A stretch of 64,000 nt of DNA from Kordiimonadales bacterium IMCC3096 (GCA_016865035.1 CP018227.1:900001-964000); one strand, 5' to 3'. Shown: positions 1 to 7,566, counted from the stretch's first letter. The notes: generated by a model not told the origin, from the sequence alone. Numbers and translations are program-made.

Positions 1-413
1 CGGTCGGCGCCACCGGCATCTTTCTGGCCGCCCGCACGGCACTGGGTGACAGCCTGCGCAAGAAGGCCGGACCGGCACTGAAGCGCATGGAGGACGGTTT
101 CCGCAAGGATGCCTTCAACTATCTGCTGTTCCTGAGGCTCGTCCCCCTGTTCCCGTTCTTCGTCGTCAATCTGGTGCCCGCATTCCTCGGCGTGCCCACC
201 CATACCTTCGTCATCGCCACGCTGATCGGGATCATTCCCGGCACGTTCGTCTTCGCGCAGGTCGGCCGGGGGCTGGACAGCGTTCTGGCCACCGGTGGCG
301 AGCCCGATTTCACAACTGTCCTGACGACAGATGTCGTTATTGCGCTGGTTGCGCTGGCTGTTCTCTCGATCCTGCCGGTAGTCGTCAAGCGACTGAGGCG
401 AAAGCCTGACTGA
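1..413 (+). CDS. TVP38/TMEM64-type VTT-domain membrane protein (5' truncated)
   Basis: The reading frame is open from base 3 and runs to a TGA at 411-413, so the start lies outside the window. The visible part has the features of the SNARE-associated/VTT (DedA-like) family: a Gly/Ala-rich stretch with LAARTALGDS, an amphipathic linker, the motif FLRLVPLFPFFVVN, then two hydrophobic segments and a basic tail (RLRRKPD). Family members are inner-membrane proteins thought to act in membrane or lipid homeostasis. The exact substrate is not known. A shorter reading from the internal ATG at 87 is possible but would cut the domain, so I treat the gene as a fragment. It is followed after about 120 bases by the Crp/Fnr gene. 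Confidence 0.75.
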   Translation, partial: VGATGIFLAARTALGDSLRKKAGPALKRMEDGFRKDAFNYLLFLRLVPLFPFFVVNLVPAFLGVPTHTFVIATLIGIIPGTFVFAQVGRGLDSVLATGGEPDFTTVLTTDVVIALVALAVLSILPVVVKRLRRKPD

Positions 414-434
414 GCCCGACGTTACCGCAAAGGA

Positions 435-465
435 TTGCGGACAACTTGTGCGGTTCCGTTATACT
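435..465 (+). promoter_or_regulatory. Candidate sigma-70 promoter for the Crp/Fnr gene
   Basis: TTGCGG at 435-440 and TATACT at 460-465 are separated by 19 bases (18 if TTATAC is used). The -10 box is a good match and the -35 is moderate. The predicted start of transcription near 472 lies upstream of the ATG at 532 but downstream of the longer-frame ATG at 448, which supports the later translation start. No mapping data exist here. Confidence 0.4.
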
Positions 466-531
466 ACGCCGTTGATGGGAAGACAGGGTCGGCAGATGCC
501 GCACCTGCGACGGGGTAAGTCAGAGGGTCGA

Positions 532-1251
532 ATGTCCGCACAGCAACAGGTACCGGGCAATCTGAGTGGTGTTGAACTGCTTGAAGGACTGCCGGAAGAA
601 GAAATCCTCGCACTTGAACGACGCTGCACATGGCGCAGATTCAAGAACGGTGAGCAGATACTGGATCGCAACAACGACTCACGTGACGTGTTCTTCGTCA
701 CCGAAGGCCAGGTACAGATCGTCAACTACTCGGCGTCGGGGCGGGAAATCGCCTACGCCACGGTCCGGCAGGGCGGATACTTCGGTGAGCTGGCAGCCAT
801 CGACGGCCAGTCGCGTTCCGCCTCCGCCGTCGCGGTGGGCAGTTGCGTGCTGGCACTCGTCGCCCCCAACGCCTTCATGGAATATGTCGCCAACCACCCA
901 GGCGCGGCGCACCAGGTGATGCAGCGGCTGGCCAAGATCATCCGCACCTGTGACGAGCGGATCATGGACCTGTCGACGCTGGGTGCCGTGCAGCGTGTCT
1001 ATCTCGAATTGCTGCGCCTGGCCGAAGAGGATCCGGTCACACCCGGGTCCTGGGTGATCTATCCGATGCCGACCCAGAGCAACATCGCCGCCCGCGCCTC
1101 CACGACGCGCGAGACCGTGGCGCGCGTCATCGGCCAGTTGGCGCAGGAAGAGATCGTGAAGAAGAAGGGCAAGAGCCTCTATATCTGGGACAGGGATTCC
1201 CTCGCCTTCCGCGCCGAGCGCATGGCGGGCCCGGAGACGCTGGCGCGATGA
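532..1251 (+). CDS. Crp/Fnr family transcriptional regulator
   Basis: A 239-residue cytosolic DNA-binding regulator. Residues about 15-125 form the cyclic-nucleotide-binding-like jelly roll, with the phosphate-binding-cassette equivalent FGELAAIDG (84-92) and R95-S96-A97. A long dimer helix follows (about 115-150), then a winged helix-turn-helix (Q182 to L203, with TTRETVARVI as the recognition helix). There is no N-terminal cysteine cluster, so it is not an oxygen-sensing Fnr. The R-S-A signature is compatible with cAMP binding, but the effector cannot be decided from sequence. I chose the ATG at 532 because AGAGG precedes it and the candidate promoter lies between it and the in-frame ATG at 448. 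The target genes are unknown; the downstream aromatic operon is a neighbour but not a demonstrated target. Confidence 0.85.
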   Translation: MSAQQQVPGNLSGVELLEGLPEEEILALERRCTWRRFKNGEQILDRNNDSRDVFFVTEGQVQIVNYSASGREIAYATVRQGGYFGELAAIDGQSRSASAVAVGSCVLALVAPNAFMEYVANHPGAAHQVMQRLAKIIRTCDERIMDLSTLGAVQRVYLELLRLAEEDPVTPGSWVIYPMPTQSNIAARASTTRETVARVIGQLAQEEIVKKKGKSLYIWDRDSLAFRAERMAGPETLAR

Positions 1252-1309
1252 ACCCTGCCCGGGTGCCGGAACTCAGACGATCCTGCGCCTGACAAGGCCC
1301 ACCCGTCGG

Positions 1310-2182
1310 ATGATCAGCGGACGCACGAAACTGATCGCCCATCTCGGTCTGCCGATCGGGAGCTTCATGGCGCCCATGATCTACAATCCCTATTTCGAGA
1401 AACACGACATCGATGCGGTCGTGATGCCGATGGGCTGTCAGGAAGCCGACTACGCGACGTTCCTGCCGCAGGTGGCGCGGCTGTCCAACTTCCTCGGCGC
1501 GCTTGTCACCATGCCCTACAAGACCGCGACCGTGGCCCTGCTGGATGAGGTCACCACGACGGTCTCCGTTGCCGGAGCCTGCAACGCCGTCAGGCGCGGC
1601 ACGGATGGTCGGCTGATCGGCGACATGTTCGACGGCGAGGGCTTCGTTCGCGGCGTCAGGCGAAAGGGGCGTGGGATTCGGGGATCGCGCGTTCTGGTGA
1701 TCGGCAGCGGCGGCGTCGGGTCGGCGATCTCCGCCTCCCTGGCCGGGTCCGGCGCGGCCTGCATCGGCCTGCGCGACACCAACCACCGGATCATGGACGG
1801 GCTGGCCAGTCGGCTGACGGCGTTCTTTCCGGACCTGACCGTGCAGACCGACGCCCCTGCCGACGGCGGCTGGGACGTGATCGTCAATGCCACGCCTCTG
1901 GGCATGAACGCCAGTGACCCGATGCCGATGGATGTTTCCGCCGTCGCCCCCTCCACGCTGATCGGCGAGGTCGTGATGGCGCGCGAGATCACGCCCTTTC
2001 TGGCAGCGGCTCAGGCGCGTGGCTGTGAAATCCAGGTTGGTGTCGATATGCTTTTCGAGCAGATACCGGCCTATCTCGAATTCTTCGGTCTGCGTTCGAC
2101 CACCCCGGAAGAACTGCGCGCCGTTGCCCGGATCGGCTACAGGTTCGACAGCGCAGGATCATCGACAGGAGGCACGACATGA
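1310..2182 (+). CDS. Shikimate/quinate dehydrogenase-like protein with altered substrate pocket
   Basis: A 290-residue AroE-family protein. The Rossmann glycine loop GSGGVG is at 132-137. Catalytic Lys (K71 in MPYK), Asn (N92), Asp (D108 in MFDGEG) and the C-terminal ML-x-EQ glutamine (Q251) are all present. The normally invariant N-terminal GNPIxHSxSP segment reads GLPIGSFMAP (13-22), so the two serines that hold the shikimate carboxylate in AroE become F19 and A21. Its stop overlaps the pcaH start (ATGA), so it is translationally coupled to protocatechuate dioxygenase. That fits a catabolic rather than biosynthetic role, perhaps oxidation of quinate, shikimate or a related ring acid. The specific substrate is not predictable. 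A canonical aroE is probably elsewhere in the genome. Confidence 0.75.
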   Translation: MISGRTKLIAHLGLPIGSFMAPMIYNPYFEKHDIDAVVMPMGCQEADYATFLPQVARLSNFLGALVTMPYKTATVALLDEVTTTVSVAGACNAVRRGTDGRLIGDMFDGEGFVRGVRRKGRGIRGSRVLVIGSGGVGSAISASLAGSGAACIGLRDTNHRIMDGLASRLTAFFPDLTVQTDAPADGGWDVIVNATPLGMNASDPMPMDVSAVAPSTLIGEVVMAREITPFLAAAQARGCEIQVGVDMLFEQIPAYLEFFGLRSTTPEELRAVARIGYRFDSAGSSTGGTT

Positions 2183-2892
2183 CTTCGACCCCGTTCCGGC
2201 CGCGCGACTGGTCGTCTCACCCGTCGTTCGTCGATCCCCGCGCCGACGGGTACAGGTCTTCCGCGCTCAGGGGACCGACGAAGCCGCTGATTCCGATCCG
2301 CCAGTCCCTGTCGGAGCTGACCGGTCCCGTCTATGGCCACGACAGCGTCGGCGAACTGGACGGGGACCTGACCCGGAACGGCCGCCGCAATGGCGAGCCG
2401 CTGGGGGAGCGGATCGTGGTCACCGGTCGGGTGCTGGACGAGAATGGCCGACCGCAGCCGAATACGCTGATCGAGATCTGGCAGGCCAATGCGGCGGGCC
2501 GCTACCTCCACAAGGTCGATCAGCACGATGCGCCCATCGATCCGAACTTCTTCGGCGGCGGCCGCTGCATCACCGACAGTGAAGGCCGCTACCGGTTCTA
2601 CAGCATCAAGCCCGGCGCCTACCCCTGGGGCAATCACCCCAACGCCTGGCGCCCCAACCACATCCATTTCTCGCTGTTCGGACCGGCCTTCGCGACCCGG
2701 CTGGTGACCCAGATGTATTTTCCGGGTGATCCGCTGCTGGCACTCGATCCGATCTTCACAGGAATTCCGGAGGCAGCGCGGGATCGTCTGGTCGCCGACT
2801 TCTCGATTGATGTCACGGAGCAGGATTTCGCCCTTGGCTATGTCTTCGACATTGTCCTGCGTGGACGCGGCACCACCCCGATGGAGGATTGA
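2179..2892 (+). CDS. pcaH: Protocatechuate 3,4-dioxygenase, beta subunit
   Basis: A 237-residue intradiol ring-cleavage dioxygenase subunit that opens protocatechuate to 3-carboxy-cis,cis-muconate, the first step of the ortho (beta-ketoadipate) pathway. All four non-heme Fe(III) ligands are visible: Y109 (GRYLHK), Y148 (GAYPW), H161 and H163 (PNHIHF), almost at the numbering known from Pseudomonas PcaH. The segment LIEIWQANAAGRY and the C-terminal FDIVLRG strand are family hallmarks. It begins inside the stop of the AroE-like gene and is followed three bases later by pcaG. No pcaB, pcaC, pcaD or PcaQ regulator is in the window, so the later pathway steps must be encoded elsewhere. Confidence 0.93.
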   Translation: MTSTPFRPRDWSSHPSFVDPRADGYRSSALRGPTKPLIPIRQSLSELTGPVYGHDSVGELDGDLTRNGRRNGEPLGERIVVTGRVLDENGRPQPNTLIEIWQANAAGRYLHKVDQHDAPIDPNFFGGGRCITDSEGRYRFYSIKPGAYPWGNHPNAWRPNHIHFSLFGPAFATRLVTQMYFPGDPLLALDPIFTGIPEAARDRLVADFSIDVTEQDFALGYVFDIVLRGRGTTPMED

Positions 2893-2895
2893 GCC

Positions 2896-3486
2896 ATGGC
2901 GCTGAAGCAGACCCCTTCACAGACCGTCGGCCCCTTCTTTGCCTACGGGCTGACGCCGGAGCAGTACGGCTATGACCTGACCAGTGTCGCCGATGGCGCC
3001 GTCCGCGATGACGATACGGCGGGAACGCATATCCGTATCGAAGGCCGCGTCCTGGACGGTCGAGGCGATGTGGTGAGTGATGCCATGATCGAGATCTGGC
3101 AGGCGGACGCCCAGGGCCGCTATGCCCACCCCGATGATCCGCGCGGCTCCAACGCCGGTTTCACCGGTTTCGGGCGCCAGGGAACGGGCACCGATCTGCA
3201 GAGCCGCTTTCGCTTCGACACCGTCAAGCCGGGCGTCACCGAAGACGGCAGCGCGCCGCATGTCAGCCTGATCGTCTTCGCACGCGGGCTGCCCAGCCAC
3301 GCCTATACCCGCATCTATTTCGCCGACGAGGCCGCCGCCAACGCCACCGACCCCGTGCTGTCACAGGTCCCGGCGGAGCGCAGGGAAACGCTGATCGCGC
3401 AGAGAACGGACACATCGGGCGTTCCGACGTACCGGTTCGACATTCACCTGCAGGGCGACAATGAAACGGTGTTCTTCGACGTGTAG
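2896..3486 (+). CDS. pcaG: Protocatechuate 3,4-dioxygenase, alpha subunit
   Basis: A 196-residue partner of PcaH and homologous to it, but lacking the tyrosine/histidine iron ligands, as expected for the structural alpha chain. Recognisable segments are TPSQTVGPFF at the N-terminus, EIWQADAQGRYAHP, GFTGFGR, FDTVKPG and the C-terminal FDIHLQG. The alpha-beta protomer multimerises around the iron in PcaH. The gene starts three bases after pcaH and ends before the tRNA-Leu pair on the opposite strand. No terminator with a T-run is visible between pcaG and the tRNA. Confidence 0.92.
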   Translation: MALKQTPSQTVGPFFAYGLTPEQYGYDLTSVADGAVRDDDTAGTHIRIEGRVLDGRGDVVSDAMIEIWQADAQGRYAHPDDPRGSNAGFTGFGRQGTGTDLQSRFRFDTVKPGVTEDGSAPHVSLIVFARGLPSHAYTRIYFADEAAANATDPVLSQVPAERRETLIAQRTDTSGVPTYRFDIHLQGDNETVFFDV

Positions 3487-3546
3487 GCGCGATCCGGCCG
3501 GGGCCGCAGCGCCGCAGCAATCATCAGGGATGGTATCGCCAGGAAA

Positions 3547-3632
3547 TGGTGCCCAGGAGAGGACTCGAACCTCCACTCCGTTGCCAGAACTAGCCCCTCA
3601 AGCTAGCGCGTCTACCATTTCGCCACCTGGGC
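3547..3632 (-). tRNA. tRNA-Leu (anticodon GAG)
   Basis: Read on the minus strand, the acceptor stem GCCCAGG (3632-3626) pairs with CCTGGGC (3557-3551), followed by discriminator A and an encoded CCA (3549-3547). The anticodon stem CTAGC/GCTAG encloses TTGAGGG, giving anticodon GAG. A long variable arm (class II) and the T-loop GGTTCGAGTCC are present. It lies downstream of a near-copy, tRNA-Leu(CAG), with about 90 bases between them. The two are probably co-transcribed. Confidence 0.95.
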
Positions 3633-3722
3633 ACGGGTCGTCTTGTCGGGCGTCGTGAGGATTGACGCGTGGGGAGGCAGTCAGGTCACTCCCCGATACG
3701 TTGGCTGTGTGAAGGTCGGCGG

Positions 3723-3809
3723 TGGTGCCCAGGAGAGGACTCGAACCTCCACTCCGTTTCCAGAACTAGCACCTGAAGCTAGCGCGTCTACCAATTCCGC
3801 CACCTGGGC
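3723..3809 (-). tRNA. tRNA-Leu (anticodon CAG)
   Basis: On the minus strand the acceptor stem GCCCAGG (3809-3803) pairs with CCTGGGC (3733-3727), with an encoded CCA. The anticodon loop TTCAGGT gives anticodon CAG, which reads the common CTG leucine codon of this GC-rich genome. It has a class II long variable arm. It differs from the neighbouring tRNA-Leu(GAG) at only a few positions (D-loop, anticodon loop, variable arm), indicating a tandem duplication. It is preceded by a good promoter match at 3836-3864. Confidence 0.95.
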
Positions 3810-3835
3810 TTCGACCTTACAGCCGCCGAGGGCGC

Positions 3836-3864
3836 GTTCTAGCGATTGCCCCGGTTCTGTGCAA
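3836..3864 (-). promoter_or_regulatory. Promoter for the tRNA-Leu pair
   Basis: On the minus strand, TTGCAC (3864-3859) and TAGAAC (3841-3836) are separated by exactly 17 bases. The predicted start of transcription lies near 3829, about 20 bases before the 5' end of tRNA-Leu(CAG). Both hexamers fit alphaproteobacterial housekeeping promoters. Confidence 0.55.
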
Positions 3865-3977
3865 GCGCGATTTTCCGTTTCCTGCAACATGACGCGCTTT
3901 GCCAAGCGGAGGGGGGCGCGGCTAGACTGCCCGGGCATTCCGGCAGAGCCGGAGAAACTGGCGTAAGGACCGAGCTC

Positions 3978-4634
3978 ATGACCATGGAAGTCGACCTGTT
4001 CTGGTCGTTTCGCAGCCCCTACTCCTACCTCGGCACGCCGCGCTATCGGGAGATGGAGCGGGAACACGATCTGAAGATCAATGTGCGTCCGGTCTACCCC
4101 ATCGCGATTCGCACACCGGAATTCTTCAGCGACGTGAATCCGCTCTGGCCGCGATACCTGATGCGCGACGTCTTCCGTGTCGCCGACTATCTGGAACTGC
4201 CGTTTTCCTGGCCCGAACCCGACCCCGTGGTCATGGACATGCCGACGCGGACGATCCCGAAGGAACAGCCCTATATCCATCGCCTGACGCGGCTGGGGAT
4301 CGAGGCCGTGAATCGCGATGCCGGGCTGGCCTTCATCTCGGAGGTTTCGGACCTGATCTGGGGCCGCGCCGTTAAGCAGTGGCACGAAGGCGATCACCTG
4401 GCGGAGGCGACGGCGCGCGCCGGGCTGGACCTCGCCGACATGGAAGCCACCATCGCCGGGCGGGAGAGTGAATATGGCGACGCCATCGCCGCCAATGAGG
4501 CCGCGCTGGAAAAGGCCGGACACTGGGGCGTGCCGACGCTGGCGTTCAAGGGGGAGGCCTTCTTCGGTCAGGACCGGATCGACATGTGCATCTGGCGCAT
4601 GCAGAAGGCGGGCCTGCAGCCCCGCAAGGCGTGA
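3978..4634 (+). CDS. 2-hydroxychromene-2-carboxylate isomerase / DsbA-family protein
   Basis: A 218-residue thioredoxin-fold protein of the HCCA isomerase (kappa-class GST-like) family. The N-terminal FWSFRSPYSYLG contains the family Ser-Pro-Tyr-Ser-Tyr segment, whose serine activates glutathione in HCCA isomerase. The C-terminal GVPTLAFKGEAFFGQDRID is the cis-Pro region and binding loop. There is no signal peptide and no CxxC, so it is cytosolic and not a disulfide oxidoreductase. I start it at the ATG at 3978, because AAGGA precedes that codon and the longer frame would run into the tRNA promoter. It heads a closely spaced five-gene plus-strand group. The family acts in aromatic catabolism, but the substrate here is unknown. 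Confidence 0.8.
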   Translation: MTMEVDLFWSFRSPYSYLGTPRYREMEREHDLKINVRPVYPIAIRTPEFFSDVNPLWPRYLMRDVFRVADYLELPFSWPEPDPVVMDMPTRTIPKEQPYIHRLTRLGIEAVNRDAGLAFISEVSDLIWGRAVKQWHEGDHLAEATARAGLDLADMEATIAGRESEYGDAIAANEAALEKAGHWGVPTLAFKGEAFFGQDRIDMCIWRMQKAGLQPRKA

Positions 4635-4640
4635 TCGCGA

Positions 4641-5681
4641 ATGGCTGACGACGGACACGAAGAAGGCCCGCGCACCAATGGCCACAAGGTCAACGGCCAC
4701 AAGCATCCGGCGCTGTCGCCCACCGGCAGGGTCAGTCCGCCAGCGGCGGCAAGCAGCGAGGACCTGCCGTTCGATTTCGAGGCGGCGCGACGCGCCCTGA
4801 CCCCGATCCAGAGCGAGGTTCCCGAGGACGCCTTCACCGCCGGCATCCTGGGCACCGAACGTCAGGGCGGCGGGATCGTCATCGGGGCCGACAGTCTGGT
4901 GCTGACCATCGGCTATGTGGTGGTGGAGGCGGAGAGCGTTGCCGTGCTCAATGCGGGTGGTGAGCCCATCGAGGCCGATGTCGTGGCCTATGATTTCGAA
5001 AGCGGGCTGGGTCTGGTGCGTGCCATCGAACCACTGGGACGACCGGTACTGGAGTTCGGCACCGCGCGTGACCTGAGCGAAGGCTCCACCGTCGTGGCCA
5101 GTTGCGGCGGCGCGGAGACCGTGATGCAGAAGATCGTCAGCAAGCGGCGTTTCTGCGGCTACTGGGAATATCGGCTGGATGAGGCACTGTTCACCATGCC
5201 GGTGCATCCCAACTGGGGCGGCGCGGCGCTGCTGGGCCTGGATGGCCTGCTCTATGGTGTCGGGTCGCTTTATGTCGAGGACGCGCGGGAGGGCGAGGAA
5301 GAGGCCGTCGGCAACATGTTCGTCCCCATCGACCTGCTGGAGCCGGTCCTGGACGAACTGCTGCTGGACGGTCGCCGGTCCGGCCCGCCACGGCCATGGA
5401 TCGGGGTCTATGCGGCGGAGCAGAACGGTCACCTCATCATCATGGGCGTGGCACCCTCCGGCCCCGCGGCGGCCATCAAGCTGGCGCAGGGCGACGTCGT
5501 CCTGCGCGTCAACGAGGTGGCGATCGGCGGCCTGAACGATTTCTATGACCAGCTCTGGGGTGCCGGTCCGGCAGGTGTCGAACTGGGACTGACCCTGATG
5601 CGGGACGGGCGGGTCTTCGAGAGCCGCATCCGTACCGCTGCCAGAGACAGTTTCCTGAAGATTCCCCGCTGGGAGCGTTGA
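4641..5681 (+). CDS. DegP-like (S1C) pseudoprotease with PDZ domain
   Basis: A 346-residue protein with a low-complexity His/Asn/Pro N-terminus (1-45), a trypsin-like S1C fold (about 65-235) and a C-terminal PDZ domain (about 250-335: PWIGVYAAEQNGH, GPAAAIKLAQGDVVLRVNE). The fold is recognisable, but every catalytic position is lost. The T-N-x-H segment reads LTIGYVV (His replaced near G91), the D-x-x-x-D-L-A-V segment reads DFESGLGLV (Asp to G122), and GNSGGP reads HPNWGGAA (Ser to W192). There is no signal peptide, unlike the active DegP encoded at 31743-33149. It is therefore probably a cytosolic binding or scaffold protein. It starts six bases after the HCCA-isomerase gene. Confidence 0.75.
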   Translation: MADDGHEEGPRTNGHKVNGHKHPALSPTGRVSPPAAASSEDLPFDFEAARRALTPIQSEVPEDAFTAGILGTERQGGGIVIGADSLVLTIGYVVVEAESVAVLNAGGEPIEADVVAYDFESGLGLVRAIEPLGRPVLEFGTARDLSEGSTVVASCGGAETVMQKIVSKRRFCGYWEYRLDEALFTMPVHPNWGGAALLGLDGLLYGVGSLYVEDAREGEEEAVGNMFVPIDLLEPVLDELLLDGRRSGPPRPWIGVYAAEQNGHLIIMGVAPSGPAAAIKLAQGDVVLRVNEVAIGGLNDFYDQLWGAGPAGVELGLTLMRDGRVFESRIRTAARDSFLKIPRWER

Positions 5682-5683
5682 AC

Positions 5684-6103
5684 ATGGCAAAGCTCAGCAC
5701 CGCAGGCGGGCCGCCCGCCAGTCACGCCATCGAACATCTGGCCGACGTCGTGAACGCCGACCAGCCCCTGGTGCATCGCGGGCGTTTCATCGACCTGCAA
5801 TGGCTCTGGCAGATCGGCGAGGTGCCCTATTTCATCAGCATCCGGCGCGGCATGATCCTGGAACTGGTACGCGGGCCGGTGCTGATGCGGTCGCATGAAT
5901 TTGCCATCCGGGGGGCGCAGGAAAACTGGGAACGGTTCTGGGCGCCGATGCCGCGCCCCGGTTTTCATGACCTGTTCGCCATGACCAAGTCCGGCCGCGC
6001 CAGCATTGACGGCAACCTGCAGCCCCTGATGGCCAACCTGCGCTATTTCAAGGAGGTGCTGGCCGCCCCGCGCAAGCTGGCGGAGGATGGACACCATGGT
6101 TGA
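5684..6103 (+). CDS. SCP2-like small protein (putative)
   Basis: A 139-residue soluble protein. The pattern of a Gly/Val-rich strand (PYFISIRRGMILELVRG), an ENWERFWAPMPRPGFHDL helix region and a SGRASIDGN turn followed by a helix resembles the sterol-carrier-protein-2-like fold, in which small hydrophobic ligands are bound. I do not recognise a specific named family, so this is fold-level inference. The start is the ATG at 5684, three bases after the previous stop; a TTG at 5678 would overlap it. Its last bases overlap the start of the alpha/beta hydrolase (ATGGTTGA), implying coupled translation and a shared substrate or pathway. Confidence 0.55.
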   Translation: MAKLSTAGGPPASHAIEHLADVVNADQPLVHRGRFIDLQWLWQIGEVPYFISIRRGMILELVRGPVLMRSHEFAIRGAQENWERFWAPMPRPGFHDLFAMTKSGRASIDGNLQPLMANLRYFKEVLAAPRKLAEDGHHG

Positions 6104-6944
6104 GCTGGAGCCCATTGTCGGACGCTACATGACCCTTCAGATCGGGGGACGGTCCTGCCGCATCTACTTCGAGGAGGCCGGATCCGGCATTCCGCTGCTC
6201 TGCCTGCACACGGCCGGGGCGGACGGGCGGCAGTTCCGCCGCCTGATGCTCGACCCCGCGATCACCGACCGCTACCGCGTCATCGCCTTCGACCTGCCCT
6301 GGCATGGCAAGTCACTGCCGTGGGAAGGGTACGAGGTCGAGGACTATGCCCTGACCACGGATTTCTACACGGCGGCGATCATGGGCGTGGCGAACGCGCT
6401 GGAGCTTGACCGCCCGGTGGTCATGGGATGCAGCATGGGCGGCCGCATCGTGCTGCATCTGGCCCATGCCCATGCGGACGACCTGCGTGCCGTGATCGGG
6501 CTGGAGGCCGCGGACCATCAGCAGCCCTGGTACGACACCGAATGGCTCAACCGTCCGGACGTGCACGGGGGCGAGGTCTGCGCCGCCATGATCTCCGGCC
6601 TGGTCGCACCGCAGAGCCCTGACCGCTACCGCTGGGAGACCCTCTGGGGCTACCTCAGCAGCGGGCCGGGCGTGTTCCGGGGCGACCTGCACTTCTATCG
6701 CGCTGATTCCGACTTCCGCGACCGCGTGCACCTGATCGACACCACCCGCTGTCCGGTGTTCCTGCTCACGGGGGAGTATGATTTCTCCTGCACCCCGAAG
6801 GACACCCTGCGGACCGCCAAGGACATTCCCGGCGTCGAGGCGGAGATCATGGAGGAACTGGGCCACTTCCCCATGTCGGAGAACCCGGAGAAGTTCCGGG
6901 AATACATCCTGCCCGTACTCGACCGGGTGGCCCGCCTGAAATGA
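6096..6944 (+). CDS. Alpha/beta-fold hydrolase
   Basis: A 282-residue cytosolic hydrolase. The catalytic triad can be read: nucleophile S113 in GCSMGG, acid D229 in TGEYDFSC and H257 in ELGHFPMSENP. The oxyanion HTAGADGR is at about 38-45. It resembles C-C bond or ester hydrolases of aromatic and terpenoid breakdown, but substrate cannot be assigned. I start at the ATG at 6096, because GGAGG lies nine bases upstream; the ATG at 6087 would sit directly on that Shine-Dalgarno. It overlaps the preceding SCP2-like gene by eight bases. A membrane protein gene follows after 13 bases. Confidence 0.85.
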   Translation: MVELEPIVGRYMTLQIGGRSCRIYFEEAGSGIPLLCLHTAGADGRQFRRLMLDPAITDRYRVIAFDLPWHGKSLPWEGYEVEDYALTTDFYTAAIMGVANALELDRPVVMGCSMGGRIVLHLAHAHADDLRAVIGLEAADHQQPWYDTEWLNRPDVHGGEVCAAMISGLVAPQSPDRYRWETLWGYLSSGPGVFRGDLHFYRADSDFRDRVHLIDTTRCPVFLLTGEYDFSCTPKDTLRTAKDIPGVEAEIMEELGHFPMSENPEKFREYILPVLDRVARLK

Positions 6945-6957
6945 GCCGTCCCCCCTC

Positions 6958-7566
6958 ATGCTGATCCCCAACCGGATGGAGATCGCGATCGCGCTGCTGG
7001 CAACCTGGCGCGTCGCCTTGCGTGACAGGGCCGCGGCCTGGATGCTGGACGACTCGGTCGCCGGTGTCTGGAAGTCGTTCTTCGTCGCCGTGCTGATCGC
7101 TCCGCTCTATCTGCTGATCTCCGTCATCCGGAGCTATCTGGACCAGCCACCTCAGGACGCCGTTGCGGTCGCGGCCATCGAAGCCGCCTCCTACATGGCC
7201 GGCTGGCTGGTCTGGCCGGTGATTTCGCACGAGGTCGCCCGCTTCTTCAGCGTGCGAAACGCCTGGCGTCGATACGTGGTGGCCTACAACTGGTCACACG
7301 TCTGGATCATGCTGCTGCAACTGCCCTTGCTGGCCCTGAGCCAGAGCGGTCTGGTAAGCCCGGAGGGCGGCGGCTTCGTCATGGTCCTGACCGTCCTTGT
7401 GGTCCTCGCCTATCGCTTCCTGCTGGCGCATGACGTGCTCGGCATCGACAGGTTCGCCGCGATGGGTGTCGCCATCCTCGATTTCGTGCTCAGCATCGCC
7501 TGGTCGCTGATGGTGCTGCGGCTTGTTGCGCCCTACATGACGCTGCCGGACGTCTCCGGCGGGTAG
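6958..7566 (+). CDS. Multi-pass membrane protein of unknown function
   Basis: A 202-residue protein with about five hydrophobic segments (roughly 38-58, 75-95, 110-130, 140-158 and 165-190) separated by short loops. The N-terminus is basic-amphipathic (RVALRDRAAAWM). I do not recognise the family; Yip1-like proteins are a possible comparison. It closes the plus-strand five-gene group that begins at 3978. Its last 34 bases overlap the end of truA on the opposite strand, so the two transcripts converge with complementary 3' ends and no room for a terminator between the stops. Confidence 0.7.
   Translation: MLIPNRMEIAIALLATWRVALRDRAAAWMLDDSVAGVWKSFFVAVLIAPLYLLISVIRSYLDQPPQDAVAVAAIEAASYMAGWLVWPVISHEVARFFSVRNAWRRYVVAYNWSHVWIMLLQLPLLALSQSGLVSPEGGGFVMVLTVLVVLAYRFLLAHDVLGIDRFAAMGVAILDFVLSIAWSLMVLRLVAPYMTLPDVSGG

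Noticed and set aside
3461-3966. Short frames containing ERTRTSTPLPELAP-type peptides
   Set aside because: These are translations of the antisense strand of the two tRNA-Leu genes, a frequent false annotation.
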